Source of the DNA: Cyanobacteria bacterium RUI128
Lineage (GTDB): Bacteria > Cyanobacteriota > Vampirovibrionia > Gastranaerophilales > Gastranaerophilaceae
Direction: 5' to 3'
DNA length: 64,000 nucleotides
Assembly (NCBI GenBank): GCA_024695725.1
Contig: JAILHQ010000145.1
Coordinates: 1 to 64,000 of the forward strand
A model generated the notes under the pieces. The model searched no databases and had not been told where the DNA came from. It was given only the letters and a program-made list of their open reading frames with translations. The translations under genes were made by a program, and so were the position numbers. Numbering within the stretch: the stretch's first letter is position 1; each line of letters opens with the position of its first letter. Below are positions 34,856-42,517 of this stretch, piece by piece.

Positions 34856-36385
34856 ATGGTAAACAAATTATTAAATTCAACTGACGTACATACGCTTCAA
34901 CAAAAGACAAATGAGGTTATTGACGAATTAGGAAATAAACAGGATACGCTTGTTAGCGGAACAAATATTAAAACTATCAACAATGAAAGTATTTTAGGTA
35001 GTGGTAATATAAGTATTTCAGGTGGTGGTACGGCAACAGACGTGCAGATTAACGGTACGTCTATAACTTCTAATAATGTTGCAAATATTATCACAAACTC
35101 GGCTTATAATGCAAGCAGTAACAAGATTGCGACTATGAATGACGTAGAAAGTGTTTACCGAGAACGTAATATCGGCGAAATAGTAACATCAACTATACCT
35201 CTTTCTGATGCAGGACTACATTTGTTAGACGGTTCATTGATTAGTGGTAGTGGTAGTTATGCAGATTTTGTTGATTATATTGCTGATGTATATTCAAATA
35301 CTGAACTTCTATACGCATATTATGGCGGTAATACGGTATATACCAAAACGACAACATTAAGCGTTGGAATGACTTTATATGATGCAAGCGGTAACTCTAT
35401 TGGAACATTATCAGACAATAGTGCAAGTATGGATTTATATAGAATTAGTTCAGATGGAACATATATAATTTGGCGACATACAAATGGTGGATTAGCATCT
35501 TATACACAATTAAATTATAACGCATCAAAAAACGAAAGTATTGGATGCTTCTGTTCAGAAGATACTTGGCAAACATCAGTAACTAATTATGGTGTATGCG
35601 GTAAGTTTGTGTATGACAGCGTAAACAATACTGTAAGATTACCAAAGATAACAGGGTTTGTAGAGGGTGCAAGTGGTGTATCTGTTCTTGGTGATTTAAC
35701 AGAAGCAGGGTTGCCGAATATTAAGGGTTCGCCTGATGGTTTTAGAGCAAACCATTCATATCAAGACCAAACATTTGGTGCATTTACTTGGGGGACTATA
35801 CCTAGTACATCAGGTGGTAGTGGTAGCGGAAGTTATTCTAGTCACGCAATCCTTAACTTTGATGCAGGGCAATATAATCCTATATATAAAGATACGGTGA
35901 ACACTGTACAACCACAATCTGTTAAGGTCCTTTACTACATTGTAATTGCAAATTCAACAAAAACAGAAATCGAAGTCGATATAGACGAAATCGCAACAGA
36001 CCTTAATGGTAAGGCAGACGTTGATTTGAGTAATGCTACATTCAGCAATTCGGTCAAGAATACAATATTTGGTTTTGGTTTGCCAAACTATCTTTATAGA
36101 ATTAATATTAACCCGTCAAGTGCAACATCAGGTTCATATACAACACCAGCAAAAGGATATATATGTGTTGATTTTACAAGTTATAATAAAACAATGTCGT
36201 TATTAATAGGTGGTACAAGAGTTTCTAATAGAACAAGTACAAGTAGTTATATGACATCTTTGAATGGTATGTATCCTGTTGAAAAGGGGAAGATAGTAAA
36301 CTTTGAGAATGGGTATATCGCAACTACTACATATTCTTCTCAAGGTATTTATTTTGTACCAATATATGCAAATGTGGGGGACTAA
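34856..36385 (+). CDS. Tail collar/fibre protein, 509 aa
   Basis: The protein begins with a helical segment (NKLLNSTDVHTLQQKTNEVI) and the common fibre phrase KTINNESILGSGNISISG. A collar-like domain follows with GEIVTSTIPLSDAGLHLLDG and PKITGFVEGASGVSVLGDLT, then a C-terminal beta domain. Collar-like proteins of this type end many phage fibres. It is followed by a DUF4376 protein, often encoded after fibres. Confidence 0.8.
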   Translation: MVNKLLNSTDVHTLQQKTNEVIDELGNKQDTLVSGTNIKTINNESILGSGNISISGGGTATDVQINGTSITSNNVANIITNSAYNASSNKIATMNDVESVYRERNIGEIVTSTIPLSDAGLHLLDGSLISGSGSYADFVDYIADVYSNTELLYAYYGGNTVYTKTTTLSVGMTLYDASGNSIGTLSDNSASMDLYRISSDGTYIIWRHTNGGLASYTQLNYNASKNESIGCFCSEDTWQTSVTNYGVCGKFVYDSVNNTVRLPKITGFVEGASGVSVLGDLTEAGLPNIKGSPDGFRANHSYQDQTFGAFTWGTIPSTSGGSGSGSYSSHAILNFDAGQYNPIYKDTVNTVQPQSVKVLYYIVIANSTKTEIEVDIDEIATDLNGKADVDLSNATFSNSVKNTIFGFGLPNYLYRININPSSATSGSYTTPAKGYICVDFTSYNKTMSLLIGGTRVSNRTSTSSYMTSLNGMYPVEKGKIVNFENGYIATTTYSSQGIYFVPIYANVGD

Positions 36386-36388
36386 AAT

Positions 36389-36907
36389 ATGTTTTATGTA
36401 ATTATTAATGACAATTTTTATACGGCAGATAATAGAGGTGCTTTGCATAGTATATATCCTAATGAAGAAATTAAAGAATTACCTATCGATTTTGAGCCAG
36501 GTAAATATATCGTTCATAATGATAAACTTATTCTTAACCCTGAATGGGATAAGATATATCTTACAGAGCGTAAAAAAGCACGTATAGAAGAAAACGACAA
36601 ATTGAGAGATACCGCTTTATTAGGCGGTGTAACGTATAACAACGTGTTATTTGATAGCGATACAGACCAAAAAGTAAATCTATTAGCAATAGTAAATATG
36701 ATGTCTAATACAGATACAGTTGTTTGGTACGGTATGGATAACAAAGGTTTACTCTGTACTAAGGCTGATTTATTGGCGATAGGTGGTTTGATTACAGAAT
36801 TACATTCTTTCTGTTGGAATAATAATGCGTATATCAAAGAACAGATAGAGAATGCAGAGAGTATTGAAGAAGTAGAAAATATAGAGATTAACTATGAAAG
36901 GGGTTAG
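36389..36907 (+). CDS. DUF4376 fibre-associated protein, 172 aa
   Basis: The C-terminal half (LGGVTYNNVLFDSDTDQKVN, LLAIVNMMSNTDTVVWYG, LLAIGGLITELHSFCW) matches the DUF4376 pattern, which occurs near fibre genes and is thought to act as a fibre component or assembly chaperone. The N-terminal 60 residues form a separate small domain. It is encoded directly after the collar protein. Confidence 0.75.
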   Translation: MFYVIINDNFYTADNRGALHSIYPNEEIKELPIDFEPGKYIVHNDKLILNPEWDKIYLTERKKARIEENDKLRDTALLGGVTYNNVLFDSDTDQKVNLLAIVNMMSNTDTVVWYGMDNKGLLCTKADLLAIGGLITELHSFCWNNNAYIKEQIENAESIEEVENIEINYERG

Positions 36908-36909
36908 GT

Positions 36910-37200
36910 ATGGAATTTTTCAAAAAGATTTTATCATTTTTCAAAAAAGCAAAAGAAACAGTTGCGACAGTTGAATTAAACATTCAAAAATTTGTTCAAG
37001 AACATAAGAGTCAGATCAGGTTAATGATTACAATTTTTGATGCAATATTCCCGGCAGGAACAGGCGCAAAGAAAATGGCTTGTTTGGTATCAAACGTATG
37101 TGATGCAATTGGTTTCAAAGAAGCTTCTAGTGATGTTGCAATTCTTGTAGAAAAAGAATGCCAAAAAATATATGACGAATTTAAAGCTAGTATGAATTAA
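36910..37200 (+). CDS. Small helical protein, possible holin-like, 96 aa
   Basis: An amphipathic, lysine-rich N-terminus (FFKKILSFFKKAKETV) is followed by a moderately hydrophobic helix (LMITIFDAIFPAGTGAKKMA) and an acidic end. It lies among fibre genes and the terminase gene, in a place where lysis proteins may sit. No family is recognised, and the membrane span is not strong enough for a firm holin call. Confidence 0.55.
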   Translation: MEFFKKILSFFKKAKETVATVELNIQKFVQEHKSQIRLMITIFDAIFPAGTGAKKMACLVSNVCDAIGFKEASSDVAILVEKECQKIYDEFKASMN

Positions 37201-37216
37201 GGGGGGTGTATAAAGT

Positions 37217-37540
37217 ATGTCAAATTTAGGTTACGGTACATTATCAACCACGGACGATTACGTTGATATTGAAACAGAACTGAGTATTTCATTTACTGAT
37301 AATACAGTTTATCAAATACAAATCAAAAACCCGGCTTTTGTTTGCGAAGCAACTAACAAACCAACTGAAGGCGGTTTTGAAATGGGAGAAGAGCCTTTTC
37401 AATACGTTCATAACGGAGAGAAGTTGTGGATAAAAGCAAAAAGAACATATTTACCTGTTACAGTTAATGTCGCAAGTGGTTCAACTTTCGGACAAATAAA
37501 AGCAGATACAACAACGATAGCAGAGGTTACAGAAGGTTAA
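37217..37540 (+). CDS. Small beta-rich virion protein, 107 aa
   Basis: The product is strand-rich (TELSISFTDNTVYQIQIKN, AKRTYLPVTVNVASGS) and of the size of small virion or head-tail proteins. It has a strong GGGGGG site. It precedes the large terminase. No family is recognised. Confidence 0.65.
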   Translation: MSNLGYGTLSTTDDYVDIETELSISFTDNTVYQIQIKNPAFVCEATNKPTEGGFEMGEEPFQYVHNGEKLWIKAKRTYLPVTVNVASGSTFGQIKADTTTIAEVTEG

Positions 37541-37543
37541 TAA

Positions 37544-38845
37544 ATGTCTGAATATAATTTATTAGACAAGCAAACCGAATTTATGGAGATCCCACACGAT
37601 AACCCTCTTGATGTAGCAATATATCAAGGGGGTTACGGTTCGGGAAAAACTTGGTGCGGAGCTTTGCTTGGTATTATACTTGCAAAGAAATATCCCAAAT
37701 CTAGGGGTTTAGTTGGAGCAAAAGAATACGAACTCGTCAGAAAAACAACACTTGTAACATATCTCGAACACCTTGAAGCGCTCGGATACAAAGAGGGTAT
37801 TCATTATAAATATAATAAGAATGAAAAAATTATTAAATTTAAAAATGGTTCAGAAATCTTATTTTCTTCACTTGACGATCAAGAAAAATTTAAGTCTTTA
37901 AACTTGCATTGGGCAGAAATAGAAGAAGCTTCTCAAATTGACGACTCATCATTCAAACAACTGTTAGGGCGTTTGAGAAATACCTACCGTGGCAAAGATT
38001 GGGTTGATTTCAGATTTAGGCTATTCGGGCATACTAACCCACAAGCAGATAAAGGGTGGATATATGAGCGTTTTGTGGAGAACCCGAAAGAAAATTTCAG
38101 GCTTATTATTGCGCCAACAACTAACAATATTTATCTTCCTGAACATTTCATTCAGTCATTAAGAGACAACTTTGACGAAGAATATTATAAAATAAATGTA
38201 CTCGGAGAATTTGGGAACTATAACAGTGGCCTTGTTGTAAAAGGTTTTAGTGATGAAAATATTAAGAAAATCAACTATTGCCCTGATTTACCTGTTCATC
38301 TGACTTGCGATTTCAACGTAGATCCAATGATGTGGTTAGTGGCTCATAAAGATGATGAGAGCGCTTATTATTTTGACGAAATTGTTATTGAAAACACGAC
38401 AACCGAACAATGCATAAAAGAATTTATAAGACGATATCCAAATCACAAGGCAGATATTATTATCAATGGAGACGCTTCCGGGGATAATCGTTCAACGCAA
38501 AGCGAATATACAAACTATGCAATTATCAGACGTGAGTTATACAACCATGGTTACGATAAAAAACAGGTAAAATTTAAACTAAGAGATTACAACCCACCTA
38601 TTTTGAACAGAATTGCAAGCTTTAATGCAAGGGTTAAGAACTCAAAGGGAGAGAGACGACTTTTTGTAGATAAAAGATGTAAATACTTCTTGAAAAATAT
38701 CTATAACCTTAAATATAAAGAGGGAACATCAATAATAGATGCGCCAACAATTCACACGCTTAAAAAGGATAGGGACAAGAAGTTTATGGGACATATTTTT
38801 GATGCCGGAAGTTATCTTACAGAATACTATTGGAGAATTAAATAA
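37544..38845 (+). CDS. Terminase large subunit
   Basis: The packaging motor of 433 residues: Walker A GGYGSGKT (29-36), Walker B LHWAEIEEA (121-129), and a C-terminal RNase H-like nuclease with D256 in LTCDFNVDP, D310 in INGDASGD and a further aspartate near 423 in HIFDAGSYL. It hydrolyses ATP to fill the head and cuts DNA at the end. Unusually it is the last structural gene, 27 kb from the small subunit. A hairpin-containing gap follows. Confidence 0.95.
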   Translation: MSEYNLLDKQTEFMEIPHDNPLDVAIYQGGYGSGKTWCGALLGIILAKKYPKSRGLVGAKEYELVRKTTLVTYLEHLEALGYKEGIHYKYNKNEKIIKFKNGSEILFSSLDDQEKFKSLNLHWAEIEEASQIDDSSFKQLLGRLRNTYRGKDWVDFRFRLFGHTNPQADKGWIYERFVENPKENFRLIIAPTTNNIYLPEHFIQSLRDNFDEEYYKINVLGEFGNYNSGLVVKGFSDENIKKINYCPDLPVHLTCDFNVDPMMWLVAHKDDESAYYFDEIVIENTTTEQCIKEFIRRYPNHKADIIINGDASGDNRSTQSEYTNYAIIRRELYNHGYDKKQVKFKLRDYNPPILNRIASFNARVKNSKGERRLFVDKRCKYFLKNIYNLKYKEGTSIIDAPTIHTLKKDRDKKFMGHIFDAGSYLTEYYWRIK

Positions 38846-38856
38846 CATTGGATAAA

Positions 38857-38885
38857 ACCCCTATTTGTCATAATTTTGGGGGTAT
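38857..38885 (+). repeat. ACCCC-loop-GGGGGT element after terL, similar to 10087-10114
   Basis: AACCCCTAT, a short AT stretch, TAATTTT and GGGGGTAT recur here in the same order as AACCCCTAT, TAATTTTT and GGGGTAT at 10087-10114. Both allow an ACCCC/GGGGT stem. The copies bracket the recognised structural genes. Terminator, regulator-binding or packaging roles are all possible. Confidence 0.5.
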
Positions 38886-38970
38886 CTATATATCCTAAAA
38901 AGTTTTTTAAGTACCCTTATGGGCATTCTGACGTGTGTAAAAATCAAGATATTTGAAAATTAGGGGGAAT

Positions 38971-39459
38971 ATGAAGCGAATTATAATACATTGGACGGCC
39001 GGGACAAGTAAACCGAACGCAACAGAGTTAGAACATTATCATTATATAATTGATGCAGAGGGCAATATACATAATGGTAAATTTAAACCAGAAGATAACG
39101 AAAATTGTAATGACGGTAAGTATGCTCAACACACAGGTGGCGGTAACACAGGTTCGATAGGTGTAGCATTGTGTGGTATGTTGGGTTTCAAAGGTGTTAA
39201 CAATGTCGGCCAATACCCACTAACAAGGGTTCAATGCGAGAAGATGTTCAAGTTTGTAGCGGAATTATGCAAAAAATACAACATTGCGATCACTTCGTCA
39301 AATGTTATGACGCATTATGAATTTGGACAAAAGAACCCAAAAACGACATCAGCAAATAAAATTGATATTGTTTATTTACCACCATTCCCCGAAGTATTGC
39401 GGAGCAAGGTCGGAGATTTTATCCGAAACAAAGTTAGGTGGTATTCACAAAACAAGTAG
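38971..39459 (+). CDS. Endolysin: N-acetylmuramoyl-L-alanine amidase (Amidase_2)
   Basis: A 162-residue T7-lysozyme-type amidase that would cleave the bond between muramic acid and the stem peptide. It starts KRIIIHWTAGTS with the zinc ligand H7, has H115 in VMTHYEFG and D132 with K130 in NKIDIVYL in place of the later ligands. GGTGGGNTGSIGVAL-like core features match the family (here GGGNTGSIGVALCG). The ATG at 38971 with GGGGGAAT upstream is preferred over an upstream TTG. No signal peptide, so a holin is needed for release. Confidence 0.93.
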   Translation: MKRIIIHWTAGTSKPNATELEHYHYIIDAEGNIHNGKFKPEDNENCNDGKYAQHTGGGNTGSIGVALCGMLGFKGVNNVGQYPLTRVQCEKMFKFVAELCKKYNIAITSSNVMTHYEFGQKNPKTTSANKIDIVYLPPFPEVLRSKVGDFIRNKVRWYSQNK

Positions 39460-39496
39460 TCTTATTTATTTTTCTTCTTTTTTATTTGTTACTAGA

Positions 39497-39528
39497 AAGT
39501 CCTACAATTTTGCAGGACTTTTTTTTAT
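39497..39528 (+). terminator. Terminator at the end of the phage late operon
   Basis: AAGTCCT (39497-39503) and AGGACTT (39514-39520) form a stem with a ten-base loop, followed by eight T. It closes the late transcript before the attachment region. Confidence 0.85.
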
Positions 39529-39529
39529 T

Positions 39530-39659
39530 TGCTCACATGCTCACAAAATGCTCACGAAAAATAAAAAAATGTGCAAACCGTGAAAATGCTGAAAAATAAA
39601 AAAGCTTGATATTACTTGATTTTAGCAACATGTGAAAACTGTGCAAATCCTGAAAATAC
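39530..39659 (+). repeat. Putative integrase arm-type repeats next to attR
   Basis: Two 19-base copies matching at 16 positions, GTGCAAACCGTGAAAATGC (39571-39589) and GTGCAAATCCTGAAAATAC (39641-39659), lie in direct orientation 70 bp apart. Three TGCTCAC copies are at 39530, 39538 and 39549. Short direct repeats beside the core are what tyrosine integrases bind with their N-terminal domain. The interpretation is inferred; the repeats are seen directly. Confidence 0.6.
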
Positions 39660-39666
39660 GTATAAA

Positions 39667-39728
39667 TCACCCTGCTAAGGTGTTGTAGGGATAATTCTCT
39701 ACCGTGGGTTCGAATCCCACCTTCTCCG
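39667..39728 (+). tRNA. 3' part of tRNA-Ser(GCT), prophage right attachment site
   Basis: The sequence covers the anticodon arm (stem TCACC/GGTGT with loop CTGCTAA, anticodon GCT at 39674-39676), a long variable arm of the serine type (GTAGGGA/TCTCTAC), a perfect T arm (39704-39720) and the acceptor 3' strand CTTCTCC with discriminator G at 39728. The D arm and the acceptor 5' strand are missing: upstream is phage DNA. This is the expected host half left at one prophage end, while the repaired gene lies at the other end, outside the window. Confidence 0.88.
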
Positions 39729-39741
39729 AATTTTTCAAACG

Positions 39742-39768
39742 AAAACAGGGACTTGTACCCTGTTTTTT
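39742..39768 (+). terminator. Terminator after the tRNA-Ser remnant
   Basis: AACAGGG and CCCTGTT form a seven-base stem with a seven-base loop and run into TTTT. It is the original terminator of the tRNA gene, now separated from its promoter. Confidence 0.75.
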
Positions 39769-39921
39769 GTTTGACATAATCTTTGAACGGATGAGAACCA
39801 CAAAGCGAAGCTTTGTTTGGTTCGAGCGCGAGTGAGCGGAGGCTGAAGCACTTTTGTTTGAAAGCGATAAAATCGCTGAAGACAAAATGCGGAATTGCCG
39901 TTCAACGCGAACGAGCAAGAC

Positions 39922-39943
39922 AATCCCACCTTCTCCGAATTTT
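39922..39943 (+). repeat. Second copy of the tRNA-Ser 3' tail
   Basis: The 22 bases from AATCCCACC to the T-run are identical to 39713-39734, 209 bp upstream. They cover the T-stem 3' strand, acceptor 3' strand and discriminator of the tRNA. The copy lacks the rest of a tRNA and is followed by its own terminator. It could be a relic of an earlier integration or of a duplicated tRNA. Confidence 0.75.
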
Positions 39944-39972
39944 AAGACACAAACTGTTGTTTGTGTCTTTTT
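39944..39972 (+). terminator. Terminator after the second tRNA tail
   Basis: AAGACACAAAC (39944-39954) and GTTTGTGTCTT form an 11-base stem with a short loop and run into TTTT. The sequence differs from the terminator after the first copy. Confidence 0.8.
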
Positions 39973-39992
39973 TGATATTCAAGGTGGGCTCC

Positions 39993-40048
39993 CCTCTTTA
40001 TAACAGAAAAGCAGAACCAAATGGTTCTGCTTTTCTGTTATAAAGAGG
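39993..40048. repeat. Perfect 26-bp inverted repeat with 4-base loop
   Basis: CCTCTTTATAACAGAAAAGC plus six more bases (39993-40018) is followed after AAAT by its exact reverse complement (40023-40048). A stem of this length with no mismatch is more than a terminator needs. It could serve as a bidirectional terminator for the converging transcripts, or be a miniature mobile or repeat element. Confidence 0.8.
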
Positions 40049-40077
40049 TTAACTCATACATCTACCCCTTTACCTCT

Positions 40078-40233
40078 TTACCCCTGGAACATATCTTTGC
40101 TCACGTGGCAAAGCGGGCATTCAAAGTCGTCCGGTAAATCTTCAAACTTTGTTCCGGGAGCTATACCTGCTTCAGGATATCCTTTTTCTTCGTCATATTC
40201 CCAATTACAAACTGTACAAACGTAAACTGCCAT
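40078..40233 (-). CDS. Rubredoxin
   Basis: A 51-residue protein starting [20 protein letters not shown] with the two iron-binding pairs C6xxC9 and C39xxC42, and the conserved [15 protein letters not shown] between them. Rubredoxin carries single electrons in the cytoplasm of anaerobes, for example to oxygen- or peroxide-reducing enzymes. GGAG precedes the ATG at 40233. It is a single gene just outside the prophage. Confidence 0.95.
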   Translation of the reverse strand: MAVYVCTVCNWEYDEEKGYPEAGIAPGTKFEDLPDDFECPLCHVSKDMFQG

Positions 40234-40319
40234 AAAATTCTCCTTTCTTCCTAAACACTATGCATTATACAATATCGAACCATTAGTTGTATAGCCCGAG
40301 TGAACAATTATTTACTAAG

Positions 40320-41165
40320 CTATACAAATGTAAAAAACAACGATGCTATAAACCCTACGATTATGCAGTAGTAACCGAAAACACGCAGAGAATACTTTGC
40401 CAAAAACTCAAGGAAATACTTTATACAAATATATCCGACAACGGCAGAAACTACCGTACCTATTAATATATAGAGCCAATTATATGACAACAATTCTGAC
40501 ATATTAACCTCTTTGAGCGGATAAACAACCGATGCGCCCAATATAATAGGGATACTCAAAAGAAAAGAGTATCTTGCGCAGGCAATACGTTCCGTTTTAG
40601 AGAACAAACCTGATGCAATAGTCCAGCCTGAACGTGAAAACCCCGGCAGGGCAGCCAGTCCCTGTGCTATCGACATAATTATTGCAGTTTTGAGTGAAAC
40701 TTTATCTGACTTATCCTTTACTGTATCTGAAAACTTTTCCGATCCCCAAAGCACACCGCCAGTAACCATAAGAAGCACACCAACGACTGCAGGAGAGTCC
40801 ATTAGTCTTTCTGCCGAATCAGTAAAGATAAGGGCTACAAATACTGTAATGACCGTGCCCAAAACAATATATAAACCGAGTTTTGCATTATAGTCGGTAT
40901 AATCTTTGGTTTTTATCCCGTTAATAAGCGCATTCCATATCTCAACAACCTCTTTCCAAAAGAAAACAAACACGGCAACGAGTGTTCCGATATGGAGCAT
41001 CATACTCAACACGGTATCATAGCTTGATTCTTCCGGAATAGGGTTTCCGGAGATAAGTTGAATCAAATGAGAGGTAAACACCAGATGACCCGAACTTGAA
41101 ATAGGCAAAAATTCGCTTAAGCCCTGAACTATACCCATAACTATAACTTTTATCAAACCTAACAT
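40320..41165 (-). CDS. uppP: Undecaprenyl-diphosphatase
   Basis: An integral membrane enzyme of 281 residues that releases undecaprenyl phosphate from its diphosphate so the lipid carrier can be reused in peptidoglycan and polysaccharide synthesis. It shows both BacA/UppP signatures: GIVQGLSEFLPISSSGH (residues 11-27) and LPGFSRSGWT (about 175-184), within about eight hydrophobic helices. Its length is normal for the family. It may confer low-level bacitracin resistance, as family members do. Confidence 0.95.
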   Translation of the reverse strand: MLGLIKVIVMGIVQGLSEFLPISSSGHLVFTSHLIQLISGNPIPEESSYDTVLSMMLHIGTLVAVFVFFWKEVVEIWNALINGIKTKDYTDYNAKLGLYIVLGTVITVFVALIFTDSAERLMDSPAVVGVLLMVTGGVLWGSEKFSDTVKDKSDKVSLKTAIIMSIAQGLAALPGFSRSGWTIASGLFSKTERIACARYSFLLSIPIILGASVVYPLKEVNMSELLSYNWLYILIGTVVSAVVGYICIKYFLEFLAKYSLRVFGYYCIIVGFIASLFFTFV

Positions 41166-41217
41166 TTTTCTCTCCTATTTCTGAAACGGATAAACCTACA
41201 CATTTACCCCTTTCCCC

Positions 41218-41577
41218 TTACTCTTCGAAGTAGCTTGCGCAAGAGGTTGGGGTTTCCCATATTGATATTTTACTGATTTGCGGGACTTGTTCTTTCATTT
41301 TATCATATATGTACTTTGCAAGTGTTTCACTACTTGGACTAATTCCTTTAAAATCAGGCAGTTCATTTATATCTTTATGGTCTAACAACTCCAAAACAGA
41401 TTTTAGATGTCTTTTAAGCACTTTGTAGTCAATCAGAATATTACTGGCATCAAGCTCGGTACCGCGCACATAAGCCTCAACAAGCCAGTTATGACCGTGT
41501 TGGTTTTCACATTCTCCTTCATAATTCAGTAAATGGTGTGCTGCAGAAAAATACATTTGCGCTTTTATTTCGAACAT
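41218..41577 (-). CDS. queD: 6-carboxytetrahydropterin synthase (QueD)
   Basis: The 119-residue enzyme converts dihydroneopterin triphosphate into 6-carboxytetrahydropterin, the second step to queuosine. It has the zinc ligands H14 (FSAAHH), H27 and H29 (NQHGHN) and the catalytic Cys23 in ECENQHGH, followed by the LIDYKVLKRHLKSVLELLDH helix and the glutamate of SIWETPTS. Length and motifs fit QueD better than eukaryotic-type PTPS. The other queuosine genes are not in the window. Confidence 0.9.
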   Translation of the reverse strand: MFEIKAQMYFSAAHHLLNYEGECENQHGHNWLVEAYVRGTELDASNILIDYKVLKRHLKSVLELLDHKDINELPDFKGISPSSETLAKYIYDKMKEQVPQISKISIWETPTSCASYFEE

Positions 41578-41655
41578 CTTATCCCCCTTAACTTCTTATA
41601 TGACAATTTTACAATAAACATAAAAAACTATAAAAATGAGAGATAAAAGGGCATA

Positions 41656-42474
41656 CTAGTTAGATCTGTATATGTTGTTTACACCAAGAACCTTATCATA
41701 CAGACGTTTGAACCCGTTCCCGTACTTATACATTAGTTCTTCTGTCATATTATGCTGAATATCCAAAAGAAGCATATCATGTATCATTAGCTCTTTGATT
41801 AGGAAAACGATATCCTTGTTTTGAGTCCATATCCCGCCTGATGAATCGGAAGGGTTTGTAGGAATTTTGCCATAGAATGCCTCTTTGTCATCAACTGCAA
41901 GCACAACAACTCTGCCTTTAAAATAGTTCTCAAGTTTCTTTGCAAACGGGTGTTCAAAAACAAGACCAAATCTGCTCTGAAGCCTGTCATATCCTACTAT
42001 TCTGATTTCGACATTTCTGTTATATGCAAGCAATAATTCTTGCTCAATCTTTTTGAAATCTTGTGACCATATTTCAAGATATATCTCTTTTTTAGCATTT
42101 TTTATTATTTCAACAATTTTTTCCAGAGTCTTATTATCCCCGCTGATAGACAGTATCGGATCTAAATAATCCTCTTTTACCTCAGGCAGATGTTTTTCGA
42201 GGAAATCAATATTACTTACCATCTTCCTTTTATACCGTTTTGTCAGTTCTGACGGCTTAATCGGAGAATACGTAACAGGTTTATCCTGAGTAGATGTAAC
42301 CACCTGTTTTTGGGTAAGAGCCTTCAGAGTATCATAAGTTCTTGACTGCGGCACGTCTGCCAGTTTGCTGACCTCGTAACCTGTGGCAGGATAGTGCTTT
42401 AAAAGAGCAACATAAACCCTTGCCTCGTATGTGTTGAACCCTAAATCTTTTAAACTCTCAATAATCTTATCCAT
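41656..42474 (-). CDS. TrmB-like transcriptional regulator
   Basis: The 272-residue protein starts with a winged helix (LKDLGFNTYEARVYVALLKH, EVSKLADVPQSRTYDTLKAL) of the TrmB/sugar-specific regulator type. It continues into a C-terminal domain with the TrmB effector-domain pattern (residues about 110-265, EIYLEIWSQDFKKIEQELLL). TrmB-type regulators sense sugars or other metabolites. The target is unknown; it lies between queD and a thioesterase in the same direction but with gaps on both sides. Confidence 0.85.
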   Translation of the reverse strand: MDKIIESLKDLGFNTYEARVYVALLKHYPATGYEVSKLADVPQSRTYDTLKALTQKQVVTSTQDKPVTYSPIKPSELTKRYKRKMVSNIDFLEKHLPEVKEDYLDPILSISGDNKTLEKIVEIIKNAKKEIYLEIWSQDFKKIEQELLLAYNRNVEIRIVGYDRLQSRFGLVFEHPFAKKLENYFKGRVVVLAVDDKEAFYGKIPTNPSDSSGGIWTQNKDIVFLIKELMIHDMLLLDIQHNMTEELMYKYGNGFKRLYDKVLGVNNIYRSN

Positions 42475-42517
42475 ATAAGCATTTTAACAAATTAGATAAT
42501 TCATTGCAAACAGATAT

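Larger units (their letters stand above)
1..39728. mobile_element. Temperate short-tailed prophage, right part (left end outside window)
   Basis: The gene content is that of a complete temperate phage apart from integration: a leftward early operon, a divergent S24 repressor, a rightward morphogenesis operon from small terminase to endolysin, and a partial tRNA-Ser gene at the right edge acting as an attachment site. Adaptor and nozzle genes followed by ejection proteins, with no tape measure, sheath or tail tube, indicate a podovirus-like particle. No integrase or excisionase is seen, and the leftmost gene is cut at base 1, so the left end and intact tRNA must lie outside. Most essential genes look intact; one small early gene carries a frameshift. 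Confidence 0.95.
39729..40077. other. Structured noncoding junction between prophage and host genes (349 bp)
   Basis: No convincing gene is found here. The stretch holds the tRNA terminator, an arm hairpin at 39795-39823 with the core CAAAGC-GAA-GCTTTG, a second hairpin at 39852-39887 with AGCGAT-AAA-ATCGCT and outer TTTTGT/ACAAAA, a repeat of the tRNA tail at 39922-39943, another terminator at 39944-39971, and a perfect long inverted repeat at 39993-40048. Open frames crossing it are products of the repeats. Confidence 0.7.

Noticed and set aside
31100..36385. Diversity-generating retroelement acting on the tail fibre genes
   Set aside because: No reverse transcriptase gene or template repeat was seen in the window.
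39667..40043. Open frames of 60 to 83 codons on both strands across the attachment junction
   Set aside because: They run through tRNA sequence, terminators and inverted repeats, lack ribosome binding sites and give no sensible proteins.
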